This document shows positions 7,071-14,026 of a stretch of DNA of 14,026 nt, one piece after another. Both the position numbers and the translations under genes were made by a program. Numbering within the stretch: the first letter of the stretch is position 1; each line of letters opens with the position of its first letter. The notes beneath the pieces are model-generated. The model was not told where the DNA came from and ran no database searches. It saw only the letters and a list, made by a program, of their open reading frames with translations. This DNA is from Pleurotus djamor (lineage: Eukaryota; Basidiomycota; Agaricomycetes; Agaricales; Pleurotaceae), in the NCBI GenBank assembly GCA_029747585.1, contig JAPEVF010001093.1:1-14026 (forward strand). Direction: 5' to 3'.

Positions 7071-9268
7071 TTAGCAAGACTGGTCTACCACCCCTTCAGA
7101 GCAAGTTTTCGTCTCCTCTTGCTTCTGCTCATCCAGCATCTTGCGGCGCATGTCACCCTTGATGAATAGGCTCAGAGCTGCCGCCGCGAAGAGGGCGACA
7201 CCATTGAATACGATTGCATGTCGCATGTTGAAAGGAGGATCGGCATTAGGTCCCGCTCGCAAGGCACTCTGGGCTGATAAGTGTCAGCCATCGAGCAAAG
7301 TCTAACCAATTACGAAGAATGTGGCTAACCAAGGGTAAAGACAACCCCTAACAGACCGCCGCTGCAATTCAACGACTATATGAGCCGATTGACCGATTAA
7401 TCCAAGCGATGAGGACACTTACAAAGCCACGAGGATCGCAGAGCTTCCAGTGGCATTTCGCGTCAATTCACACCCAAGTTCCAGTCCGACCGGGAGTAAG
7501 CTGACGGAAGTAAATCCAAGCACGGTCATCGTTCCATACAGGACGGCGGTGTTATGAGGGCGAACTAAGAAAGTATAAGTTTGAGCAGGGTGTTGATTCT
7601 TAAACGAAACAAGGGAAGCAGAGAGAAAATCTCCATAACTCACCTGTCCAGATTAACGAAAGCCATCCAGCGCCAATGATGGGCATCAGAACTTTATTCG
7701 TCAATGCTAGATGATGAGTGAAGACGCGATCAAAAAGCGGCGCAGTAGCAAGCGCGCCGACGAGACCGGAAAGGAGGAGGGTTGCACCCAGAAGTCCACT
7801 GGTTAGATCAGAATAACCATAAGGGCCCTAGAACGAGTTATCAAACGATCGGACTCGGAGGAGAAAGTACTGACAAACCACTGGGCAGTTAATAACGCGA
7901 AGGATGTGGTACTAATCAATCATACTTGAGCAAGGAATAGTGTCAGAGGGGAAAATCGCTAACGCACCCAGCCAGGATGACGCCAAAGACAACGACGAGT
8001 AAAACAAAGTCGAAACGTTCGCGCTTGGACATTTGAAGATTCGGATCAACTTCTTTGCCTGATAATGCTCGAACACAGCTTGAAAAGGGCGGATCAACCC
8101 TAGACCCAGAATAAGCTACGACAGGTTATCAGCGCTGGAGTCTAGAGTATTTCCGCAGAGTATCATACTGGGAGGAGTTGGCGGGGAAAGCCCAATCAGG
8201 AAAACGGATGGAGTAACCGCGGTAGCGATGATGGCTAGCAGGAAGACCTAAGTGCGCAGGGTTCAATGGCGTGCCCTGGCTTGTGAGGAGACGATCACTT
8301 GCCGACTTTCTTGGAGGCCCCAAAAGAGGACTAAGAAACTGACCGATCGCGCTGCCAAGCGGGTTAGCTACAAAGACCTTCGATCAGAGGCGTTCAGGAC
8401 GGGGGTCAAAGGCCATACCTATAGCTAGCAGCATCGTGGCCGTCGTCCGGTTCTTAAGATCGAACCATGTCTCCGCATATCTTGGCCCTAAAACTTGATA
8501 GGGCGCGATCGCGCCGAGAAACTACGACAGCAATGTCAGGAACATGGAGCTCCGATAGAACTCAGCCTTACCTGTCCGAGAAGTAACAGTGAATACGAAG
8601 AACTCGGCGAAAATCTCTTGAGGGCGCCAAGATAACGAATCCATCCGGAGAGGAGGAGGGCTATAGCTCCGATATCACACTAGAGATGCGAATTGTGACG
8701 AGTGAGTATGTGACCAATTCAATTCAAAGTTGTCATCATAGAGCCGGGCTCTGAGACAGAGCTTCTGCTACTGGCGATAGTACACGCAGAGGACACGCGG
8801 AGGCTCAGAGTAACTCACAGTACGACGGATACCAATGCGCTGGGTGATCATTGGAATAATCATGGTTACCGGGAGGGAAACTAATATGCAACCGTTCCCA
8901 AGCCAGTTGACTTGGTTGATTGATATCCCAAACTCCTCAGAAGCTAGCATCTTTCACGTCAGTTTGGATTTCAGTCAGCAAAAGATAGACGTCACCTTGA
9001 TAGGCAATTGGACCAAACCAAGTCCAGCCCATCGCTGCAACGATGTTAAGAATAAACTGGAATCGCAACCAAAGTTAGTTATAGGACCATGGTCAACGGC
9101 CGTACATACAAGTCCAGCCAATCCTGCGTATCGCCTCTTGTACACCCTATATGGACCACCTGAGTAAGTGGCCACGGGAAGAACGCATTCTGTAGGCGAC
9201 GAAAGGCCGTGTTCGACATTGCCGTCTCCGCTGGTGGGCACCTTCAATTTGTTCCCTGTACTGGACAT
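7071..9268 (-). CDS. Major facilitator superfamily transporter, FLVCR/SLC49-like, 13 exons
   Basis: Exons on the minus strand, 5' to 3': 9268-9110, 9056-8996, 8943-8819, 8679-8572, 8521-8419, 8367-8303, 8247-8169, 8115-7968, 7911-7875, 7827-7644, 7564-7423, 7361-7330 and 7273-7071. They join in frame to 481 residues. Twelve introns are 50 to 61 nt except the third (139 nt). The sixth starts with GC. The protein has a hydrophilic head, then YKRRYAGLAGL, WTWFGPIA, FGISINQVNWLGN, ETWFDLKNRTTATML and ANPLGSAIGQFLSP, the last two being hallmarks of the FLVCR-like branch. A charged central loop (about 225-265, with KEVDPNLQMSKRERFDF) precedes the second half (TAQWFGPYGYSDLTSGLLGA). About 12 membrane helices are expected, in the plasma or an organelle membrane. 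Animal relatives move haem, choline or ethanolamine; the substrate here cannot be inferred. The tail after the last helix is Lys/Glu-rich. The start is the first ATG, 33 codons ahead of the conserved core. Confidence 0.9.
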
Positions 9269-9635
9269 CTATCAGTCAGAATCTGCTTGTAGAAAGAAGG
9301 GGGAAGACTTCACCAATTCTTCAACGACTTTAAGAACCAGAAACTAGCGCAGATCCTACTTGGTGGGCAGCAATCGTCTCACGTTGGTCCACGACGCATG
9401 CGATGTGGTCACCGCGTTGGTCCGCATCGGGAAGGTCTTCATGGCACCGTTGATCTTTTAATCGAAGAAACTTCTGTCTACCATTCTAAGTGAGTTTGGG
9501 AAGTATTCTTTCGTCATTGCTCGAGTGAGTAGTAAGTAGCAAGTACGGGTCAAGGCTTCGTCAGGGCTGCGATAAGGCAACGGAGAATGGAGTCAGTAGT
9601 TTGACTATGACATCAACGCCCGGGGAACTACCAAG
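9269..9635. other. Intergenic region between the MFS gene and tRNA-Ala
   Basis: This holds the promoter of the minus-strand transporter and the 5' flank of the plus-strand tRNA-Ala. No TATA box stands out. CGTTGGTCC occurs twice about 31 bases apart (near 9383 and 9414) around the sequence GATGTGGTCACC, a short imperfect repeat that could be a regulatory element or chance. No coding frame is supported. Confidence 0.4.
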
Positions 9636-9718
9636 GGGCTCATGGTGTAGTTGGTTATCACGCCCGCTTAGCACTAGTGACTTGCGGGAGGGGTTGGGTT
9701 CAATTCCCAATGTGTCCA
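9636..9718 (+). tRNA. tRNA-Ala(AGC) with a 9-nt intron
   Basis: The acceptor stem GGGCTCA pairs with TGTGTCC and contains G3·U70, the classic identity pair of tRNA-Ala, plus one U5·U68 mismatch. Box A is TGGTGTAGTTGG and box B is GGTTCAATTCC. The anticodon stem CCCGC (9663-9667) pairs with GCGGG (9684-9688). The loop reads TT-AGC-A, so the anticodon AGC is at 9670-9672. A 9-base insert (9674-9682) sits one base after the anticodon, as expected for a nuclear tRNA intron, giving a mature length of 74 with the discriminator A. No CCA is encoded. A T5 run follows at once. The mismatch and very short intron leave some doubt, but anticodon and G3·U70 agree. Confidence 0.82.
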
Positions 9719-9720
9719 TC

Positions 9721-9725
9721 TTTTT
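9721..9725 (+). terminator. RNA polymerase III terminator of tRNA-Ala
   Basis: TTTTT begins three bases after the end of the tRNA-Ala, with a backup T4 run and a second T5 run before 9740. This is the usual polymerase III stop. Confidence 0.75.
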
Positions 9726-9901
9726 CATTTTCTCTTTTTCGCAACGTTTAAAAGTGAGTCTTGACTACTGAGTTAACTATCGGCAGGCCAGATTACATCC
9801 CTTGTGCTACTAGTACACAATTATTAATCATACAGCAGAACGTCCAAGAAAGTCCAGAAAATAGTCCGACCGACGAAGCAGTGGCATGATGAGAAGGCCA
9901 A

Positions 9902-10920
9902 TTAGTATCCGCCAACGCGGAGCAAATTCTCCCAAACTTGCTTCCTAAATTCGGCGTCCGTCTCGACACGCTTGTCGACGTTGACCGAGCGGGCGTACTG
10001 ATCCCAAAATTCTGTCTTCTTCTCTTTCGCCTCTGTACTGGCCGTTTCCCAGACAGCCACATCCGCGTACTTTTCTGGAGTAGGTGCAAAGAGGAACATG
10101 AGTTTGGAGGGGTACTTGATGTACCAAGGAACAATCGAAGAGTTGAAAAGATCGGTCGCGACCGGACCAGGATAAAGATGTGTCGTATGTGTATCTGGGT
10201 ATTTTATATTGAACTCCTGTATTTGTATAAAGTGTCAGATTGAGCATGACCAGAGGGTAGACATCCTTACTCGTGTAAAAACGTCCATCATGAAAACCCA
10301 TTTGAACGGGTGGGCCATTCCGAATTGGCCGGCAGCAGCAGCTTTGAGTCCGACAAAGTCGTCGAAATCGATCGTCCGGTTGAATTCTCCCGGTCGACCC
10401 ATGTTACATATCTGTGCACCCTTTCGGAGAACGGGGTTGGGTCGCTCAAGGAGGAGGTACGGGATGAGGAAGTGGGAAAGGACCTGGACATTGAAGCCAG
10501 GAGCGATGACTTCCACCGTCGAGGGAAGGAAGCAGCTAGGTCCACCTGGAATTAGATGAAAGGGAGTTCAATGAATCGCTTACGAGAGAGATAACTTGTC
10601 CACCTACCTTGGCTGAGATAGAGATAGTGGACACCGTCGTCCCCTGCCCAAGTAACGATTTCCTCGACTATTTCCTTGATCGCATCGACGGTTCCCAAGT
10701 CTTTCTCCACGAATCTGTGCCTCCCGCTGGCATTCTTCAGCTTCAGACTTTCTACAACGGCCGTTCCACGCTGCGGATTGCGTCCAACGATGAGCACTGA
10801 AGCCCCTAATTCGGCGCAACGTAGGGCTATTCCAGCGCCGATCCCCTGTGTACCACCAACGGCCACGACGTTGTTTCCTGTGAGGTCGATTTTAGAAGTT
10901 AGCGAGCGATAATTTGGCAT
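9902..10920 (-). CDS. SDR-fold NAD(P)-binding protein A, 3 exons, atypical active site
   Basis: Exons 10920-10608, 10545-10271 and 10216-9902 (minus strand) give 300 residues. Introns are 62 and 54 nt, with GTAGGT and GTAAGG donors. Residues 21-30 (VGGTQGIGAG) are the dinucleotide-binding glycine loop of short-chain dehydrogenases/reductases, R47 in VGRN could hold an NADP phosphate, and D74 in VEKDLG is the usual adenine-site acid. The rest of the active site is unusual: the NNAG motif is replaced by LSQGG (102-106), the catalytic Ser region reads ICNMGRPG (140-147), and no Tyr-x-x-x-Lys is present where expected before the HLYPG turn. The C-terminal part (AVWETA..., FWDQYARSVNVD, RKQVWENLL) is shared with gene B. 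It may bind a nucleotide without standard SDR chemistry, or use other residues. It is transcribed away from its paralogue at 11098 from a common 177-bp region, with a TATATAAA box 36 bases upstream. Confidence 0.9.
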
Positions 10921-11097
10921 GGTTGAATGATGTCGTCGCGAAAGACGTGCCTTGGTTTATATATGACGAATGCACAGGCTTCTAGCTCTTTGATCTGTCC
11001 CGGCCCCGGCCCTGACGGAACGTCTGACTCACCCACCCACGTACCTGCATAAGTTATTCGCGTCCCCTCGGCATGGCTTCCCCTTGTTCGCTACAAC
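10921..11097. promoter_or_regulatory. Shared 177-bp promoter region of the divergent SDR pair
   Basis: The two start codons face away from each other across 177 bases. A TATA box reading TATATAAA on the minus strand (10956-10963) serves gene A. No equally good TATA stands before gene B. A perfect TGACTCA, the core site bound by Gcn4/AP-1-type bZIP factors, lies at 11025-11031 in the middle, and a CCCGGCCCCGG run lies near 10999-11009. Co-regulation of the two genes is an inference from the layout. Confidence 0.65.
10956..10963 (-). promoter_or_regulatory. TATA box of SDR gene A
   Basis: TATATAAA on the minus strand ends 36 bases before the ATG at 10920. It is a strong match to the TATA consensus but unusually near the start codon, implying either a very short leader or transcription starts close to the ATG. 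Confidence 0.6.
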
Positions 11098-12105
11098 ATG
11101 CCAGATTATCACGACATATCTTCTTCCTGTGACTTTAGCGGTCAGAATGTCGTTGTCGTGGGAGGCACCCAGGGCATAGGAGCGGGCATCGCCCTACGCT
11201 TCGCGGAGCTGGGTGCCTCTGTCCTCATCGTCGGACGCAATCCAAGCCTTGGAAATGGGCTCATCGAGTCCATGAAATCCAAAGCCAAAACTGGTACTTT
11301 GGTTGCAAAGTTCGCTTTCGTGCAAAAGGACTTGGGCGTGTTGAAAGAAATCAAAGAAGCCGCAGAAGAAATTGCGCTCTGGGCTGGTGATGAAGGAGTC
11401 AGCTATCTATTTCAAAGCCAAGGTAGAGTTATGCGTCGCCCTCGAGGAGCCTTCCGTCATACTGATATGTCAATCTGTAATAGGCGGCATAGCGTACTTC
11501 ATGCCTGCGAAGCCTGAAGAAGCTCCAATTGGGTTCAACGTTCAAGTCATGTCCCATTTCCTCATCCCTTACCTCTTGGCAACGCGCAACGAACCAGCTC
11601 TGAGAAAGGGCACACAAATATGCCATATAGGTCGGCCTGGAGCGTCCGTTGGGTCGCTTGATGTGGACAACATGCAACAGAAAGCTTCCTCCGCTTGGAT
11701 AGTGGTCCTTGACTTCATGACTCAGGCGCGTCTCCCACCTCTCTGGTCTCTTCTTTTCGTCTTATGACTTGTCTGGGCTCTTAGGAGTTTAACGCGAGGT
11801 TCCCGGAGACACATACGACGCACCTATACCCCGGTCAAGTCGCGACCAAAGGCTTGAGCGTGCCGACACTTCCTTGGTTCATTCGGTACATCGCCCGGCC
11901 GCTGATAACTTTCATTGGAAAGACGCCAGCTCAATACGCGGATATCGTCGTGTATCAAATCGCTAGCGACGAGGGGAAAGCCTTGAAGCGTACTTTCTGG
12001 GATCAGTACTCGAAGGAGGTAAAAGTCGACGAGCGCGTCCTTTCGGATCATGAGCTGAGGGAGAAGGTCTGGGATGCTTTGATCAAGCTCGGTGAAGCTG
12101 CCTAA
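11098..12105 (+). CDS. SDR-fold NAD(P)-binding protein B, 3 exons, paralogue of the 9902-10920 gene
   Basis: Exons 11098-11422, 11484-11725 and 11785-12105 give 295 residues. Intron 1 (61 nt) is GTAGAG...TAG. Intron 2 (59 nt) begins with GC (GCGCGT) and ends TTAG; a GT donor three bases further in would hit a stop at once. Both introns sit at the same codon and phase as in gene A: phase 1 after the Gln of SQ|GG and phase 0 before EFN. The protein has VGGTQGIGAG at 21-30, VGRNPS, and QKDLG. As in gene A, the Ser region is altered (ICHIGRPG) and no Tyr-x-x-x-Lys precedes HLYPGQVATK. The middle is shorter than in A and more diverged (SVGSLDVDNMQQKASSAW). The tail (FWDQYSKEVKVDERV, REKVWDALI) closely follows A. 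The nucleotide fold is clear; catalytic activity and substrate are unknown. The duplication clearly came after the introns. Confidence 0.9.
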
Positions 12106-12756
12106 AGCTTAACTTACCCCTTCGTTGACGTGTTCGTCATCCATATATCTCTTTGTCGTCACCAGAGCATCCCCGAGCGCTGAATGCTATTTTCATCGTT
12201 TCGTTTTTGGAACGCACCAATGATCGACTGTCTCGTTGTAAGACCAGCGTCTGGCAGGAGTCAGTACGACTGAATATACTTACCTCCAAGGATGTCGCCA
12301 GTCCTTGTGTCCCTCCAATCCCCTTCAGAATACAATACTCATCCTAAGTCCCTTCCTCTGGCGTTTGAGGTCTCGCAAGGCATCTACCTAACGAGCCTGA
12401 TCCTCCAATATCTGTGAAACCCCTTTGGACTTGCAGAATATCTTGCAGAATATGGTATCCAGGAACACAGAGCGACGAAGACTTCCTGAAACAACGTAGA
12501 TATCGACCAGTGCATCCGCCTAGTTTCAGACAACGTTGTTCAGTTTATGGAAGGCTTCGCTTCCGAGTCGAATGGTAGATCAACTCAGATGAGCTGTGTA
12601 GAAGTAGATTCACGATCCATAGAAACTGTACATTACATGAATCCAGCCTCACTACGTCGTATTTTTCGGTCGAAGTCCTTCGACCAAAGAGTCGACGGCT
12701 ACCTATTCCCGGGTCTATGGGGGTATTCCGTCAGCCACGAGCAATGAAACAGTGAA
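12106..12756. other. Intergenic region between SDR gene B and the phosphatase, no gene seen
   Basis: These genes converge, so this should hold two 3' ends. Open frames of 60 to 70 residues exist on the plus strand (12153-12347 and 12547-12747), but they show no family features and are near chance length. There is a 12-base tandem repeat (TTGCAGAATAT twice, 12431-12453) and a perfect 18-base palindrome at 12668-12685. Confidence 0.45.
12668..12685. repeat. Perfect inverted repeat (8-bp arms, 2-base spacer)
   Basis: GGTCGAAG-TC-CTTCGACC has perfect arms. It lies 72 bases past the stop codon of the minus-strand phosphatase and would form a tight hairpin in either transcript. It could be a 3'-UTR hairpin, a dimeric protein-binding site or chance. 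Confidence 0.6.
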
Positions 12757-13284
12757 TCAGTCTCCACGAACCGCGGACTGTTGTAGCCGAGCTTTCAAAG
12801 AGCGCAAGGCGTCCATTTGCTCCTCCTTTTCGACATGATTTACCGCTTGCCAATAATCTTCAGGAGGCGCCTGGCCCGACGTCGCGTACAACTGGATAGC
12901 GGTGACTCCAGTACCCGTCCTTCCATGCCCATAACCACAATGTAACAGCGTAGCCCTATTCTCAAGGAAGAACTGGTAAACAGCATCGAGTTGCTCCGGC
13001 GTTGCTGCAGTGAAATCCTTCACGGGGACGTGCAGGAACTCTATCCCTGCTGCTTTAAGCGAGGCACGTTCATTTTCGGTGTAATTCTGTGAGTTGAAGC
13101 TGACTAGGCTGTCGATTTCGCATGCCTCGAGAAATCGAACAGCCTCGGGGGTCAGGCTCAGCGATGCATCGAATCCGAAGTAATTGGGGGAGGAGGCACG
13201 AAAAAGACGATGGCGGCGAGGCACCAAAAAGGTCACCTCTTTAAATCGGAACCATCCAACTGATGCGGCTTCCGATGTCGACAT
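12757..13284 (-). CDS. Dual-specificity/tyrosine phosphatase-like protein, single exon
   Basis: One uninterrupted frame gives 175 residues from ATG 13284. Residues 115-124 read HCGYGHGRTG, the cysteine-phosphatase P-loop HC-x5-R-[ST]-G, with nucleophile C116 and phosphate-binding R122. D90 in VPVKDFTAAT is placed as the general acid of the small DSP-type enzymes. The N-terminus has RLFRASSPNYFGFDASLSLT, resembling the substrate-side start of compact DSPs. The protein is the catalytic domain alone, with no signal peptide or regulatory domain, so a cytosolic enzyme removing phosphate from protein or another small phosphoester is likely. The substrate cannot be told. It is the only recognised gene here without an intron, although the neighbours have 1 to 12. 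The C-terminus after about residue 140 is helical and charged. Confidence 0.88.
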   Translation of the reverse strand: MSTSEAASVGWFRFKEVTFLVPRRHRLFRASSPNYFGFDASLSLTPEAVRFLEACEIDSLVSFNSQNYTENERASLKAAGIEFLHVPVKDFTAATPEQLDAVYQFFLENRATLLHCGYGHGRTGTGVTAIQLYATSGQAPPEDYWQAVNHVEKEEQMDALRSLKARLQQSAVRGD

Positions 13285-13412
13285 AGTGGCTCGAGAAGAG
13301 ACTCAAGATGCGATCGAGTCAGATAAAAAAAAGAAGGCGGTTAGGAGATACAGGGGTACGGCGTATTTAGGGGTGTCATAGGTTATAGGTCCAAAAATCG
13401 GCAATTTCAAGC

Positions 13413-13918
13413 TTAGAAACCGTAATTTCCTTTCACGTAGTCAAAGACAAAAACTTCTTGTATTATTGACTTTATTGTGGCCTGAATCATTGAGTGAGTA
13501 TGACGTACACGCACACAAGTTACACTAAGACGAACCTTGTAGGCGTCGTGCTCGGGGCTAACAGTAAAGGCATCCCTTGCAGCGGCATTCTGGATGTGAG
13601 AGTCAATCACCGATTTACTGCCAGGATTGGAGAGTAGTACGAACTTTGAATTCCGCTGTGAACATGTAATCGTAACCTTTGCTAGGGTCTCCATTCTTTC
13701 CGCCTATTCCACTGTGAATCTGCTTTCTTCAGATTCCTCACACACGAACTCACTCACCCTGAAGTTTCTCACTAACGAGATGATCAACATCATCATAGAA
13801 CTTGAACANGACCCCGAACGGCTTCGCGCTTTTGCTCTATCGTTGTGCCAGGCTTGTACTTGAACCCAACGATACGAGAAATGGGGAGGTTGGAAGGGTC
13901 GACAGCGGGGGCAGCCAT
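13413..13918 (-). CDS. Stress-responsive A/B barrel (Dabb) domain protein, 4 exons, one assembly N
   Basis: Exons (minus strand) 13918-13758, 13703-13645, 13589-13536 and 13481-13413 join to 113 residues when the N at 13809 is dropped; with it, exon 1 breaks after about residue 36. Introns are 54, 55 and 54 nt; the last two share a GTTCGT donor. The protein follows the Dabb pattern throughout: ISRIVGFKYKPGTT at the start, a helix with EQKREAVRGLFKFYDDVDHL, a GYDYMFTAEFK strand, then ARDAFTVSPEHDAYK and IIQEVFVFDYVKGNYGF at the end. Such proteins are small dimeric alpha-beta barrels; some members are stress-induced and some are cyclases or detoxifying enzymes, so the role here is open. Read without splicing, the last three exons form a longer false open frame (13413-13694). 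An AT-rich TTATATTAAAT lies about 60 bases upstream of the ATG. Confidence 0.87.
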
Positions 13919-14026
13919 AGCGAGAGGGGAGTAGATGAGGTGTGTTTCTGTGAACCAATTTGCCGCGGAGGATGGTATTTAATATAAGCCGTCCGACGAA
14001 CAAAAGGCCGAGGTCGGATACGCCAA
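13919..14026 (-). promoter_or_regulatory. Upstream region of the Dabb gene at the right edge
   Basis: The last 108 bases are the 5' flank of the Dabb gene. On the minus strand GCTTATATTAAATACC (13974-13989) is a likely TATA region about 60 bases ahead of the ATG. A plus-strand frame crossing this area includes the N and is the shadow of the Dabb exon. Confidence 0.4.

Noticed and set aside
9793..10301. Several 65-118 residue frames on both strands
   Set aside because: They are shadows, or unspliced pieces, of the third exon and second intron of SDR gene A.
11729..11784. GT donor (GTCTCC) for intron 2 of SDR gene B
   Set aside because: It changes the phase and produces a stop at GAG TTT AA after the junction, while the GC donor at 11726 keeps the sequence aligned with gene A.
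13413..13694. 93-residue intronless minus-strand frame
   Set aside because: It starts inside exon 2 in the wrong frame and reads through two introns of the Dabb gene; the spliced model matches the family from end to end.
1..14026. Mobile elements, CRISPR arrays, virus-like genes or a biosynthetic cluster
   Set aside because: I saw no transposase, reverse transcriptase, terminal repeats with target duplications, spaced repeats, or signature biosynthetic enzymes. The SDR pair alone does not make a cluster.

Overview
The window looks like nuclear DNA of a basidiomycete fungus, most likely an Agaricomycete. Coding sequences are split by many short introns (about 50 to 76 nt, one of 139 nt). These have GTRNGT-type donors and usually a CTGAC or CTAAC branch site 10 to 30 nt before the acceptor. 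tRNA genes carry tiny introns next to the anticodon, and one gene encodes a DUF6593-type protein, a family seen mostly in basidiomycetes. I cannot name the species. There are five isolated N characters. At the two that lie inside exons of recognisable genes, dropping the N restores the family reading frame, so they behave as false extra bases in the assembly.

Layout, left to right. Positions 890-1842 (+): a Ser/Arg-rich protein of unknown function in two exons. About 1.36 kb without a convincing gene follows. Positions 3201-3907 (+): a DUF6593-type protein in three exons behind a TATATAA box. Positions 4298-5191 (+): an orphan open frame with no family I recognise, possibly with a short hydrophobic last exon ending at 5302. 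Positions 5720-6831 (+): a fumarylacetoacetate hydrolase (FAH)-fold enzyme in four exons with an unexpected signal-peptide-like N-terminus. Positions 6891-6975 (-): intron-containing tRNA-Gly(UCC). Positions 7071-9268 (-): a 13-exon major facilitator of the FLVCR/SLC49-like group, 481 residues, rebuilt without any frame break. Positions 9636-9718 (+): tRNA-Ala(AGC) with a 9-nt intron. Positions 9902-10920 (-) and 11098-12105 (+): two paralogous, divergently transcribed short-chain dehydrogenase/reductase (SDR)-fold proteins sharing a 177-bp promoter region. About 650 bp without a gene follows, containing a perfect 18-nt palindrome. Positions 12757-13284 (-): a single-exon dual-specificity/tyrosine phosphatase. 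Positions 13413-13918 (-): a small stress-responsive A/B barrel (Dabb) protein in four exons.

The genes do not form an obvious pathway and mostly look like ordinary chromosomal housekeeping or accessory loci. The one arrangement suggesting a shared role is the divergent SDR pair. Both copies keep the nucleotide-binding glycine motif and identical intron positions, but both lack the usual catalytic Ser and the Tyr-x-x-x-Lys. I see no mobile element, CRISPR array, virus or obvious new multi-gene system. The best leads are the degenerate SDR pair with its common promoter, the two GC-AG introns, the unusual tRNA genes and the secreted-looking FAH enzyme.
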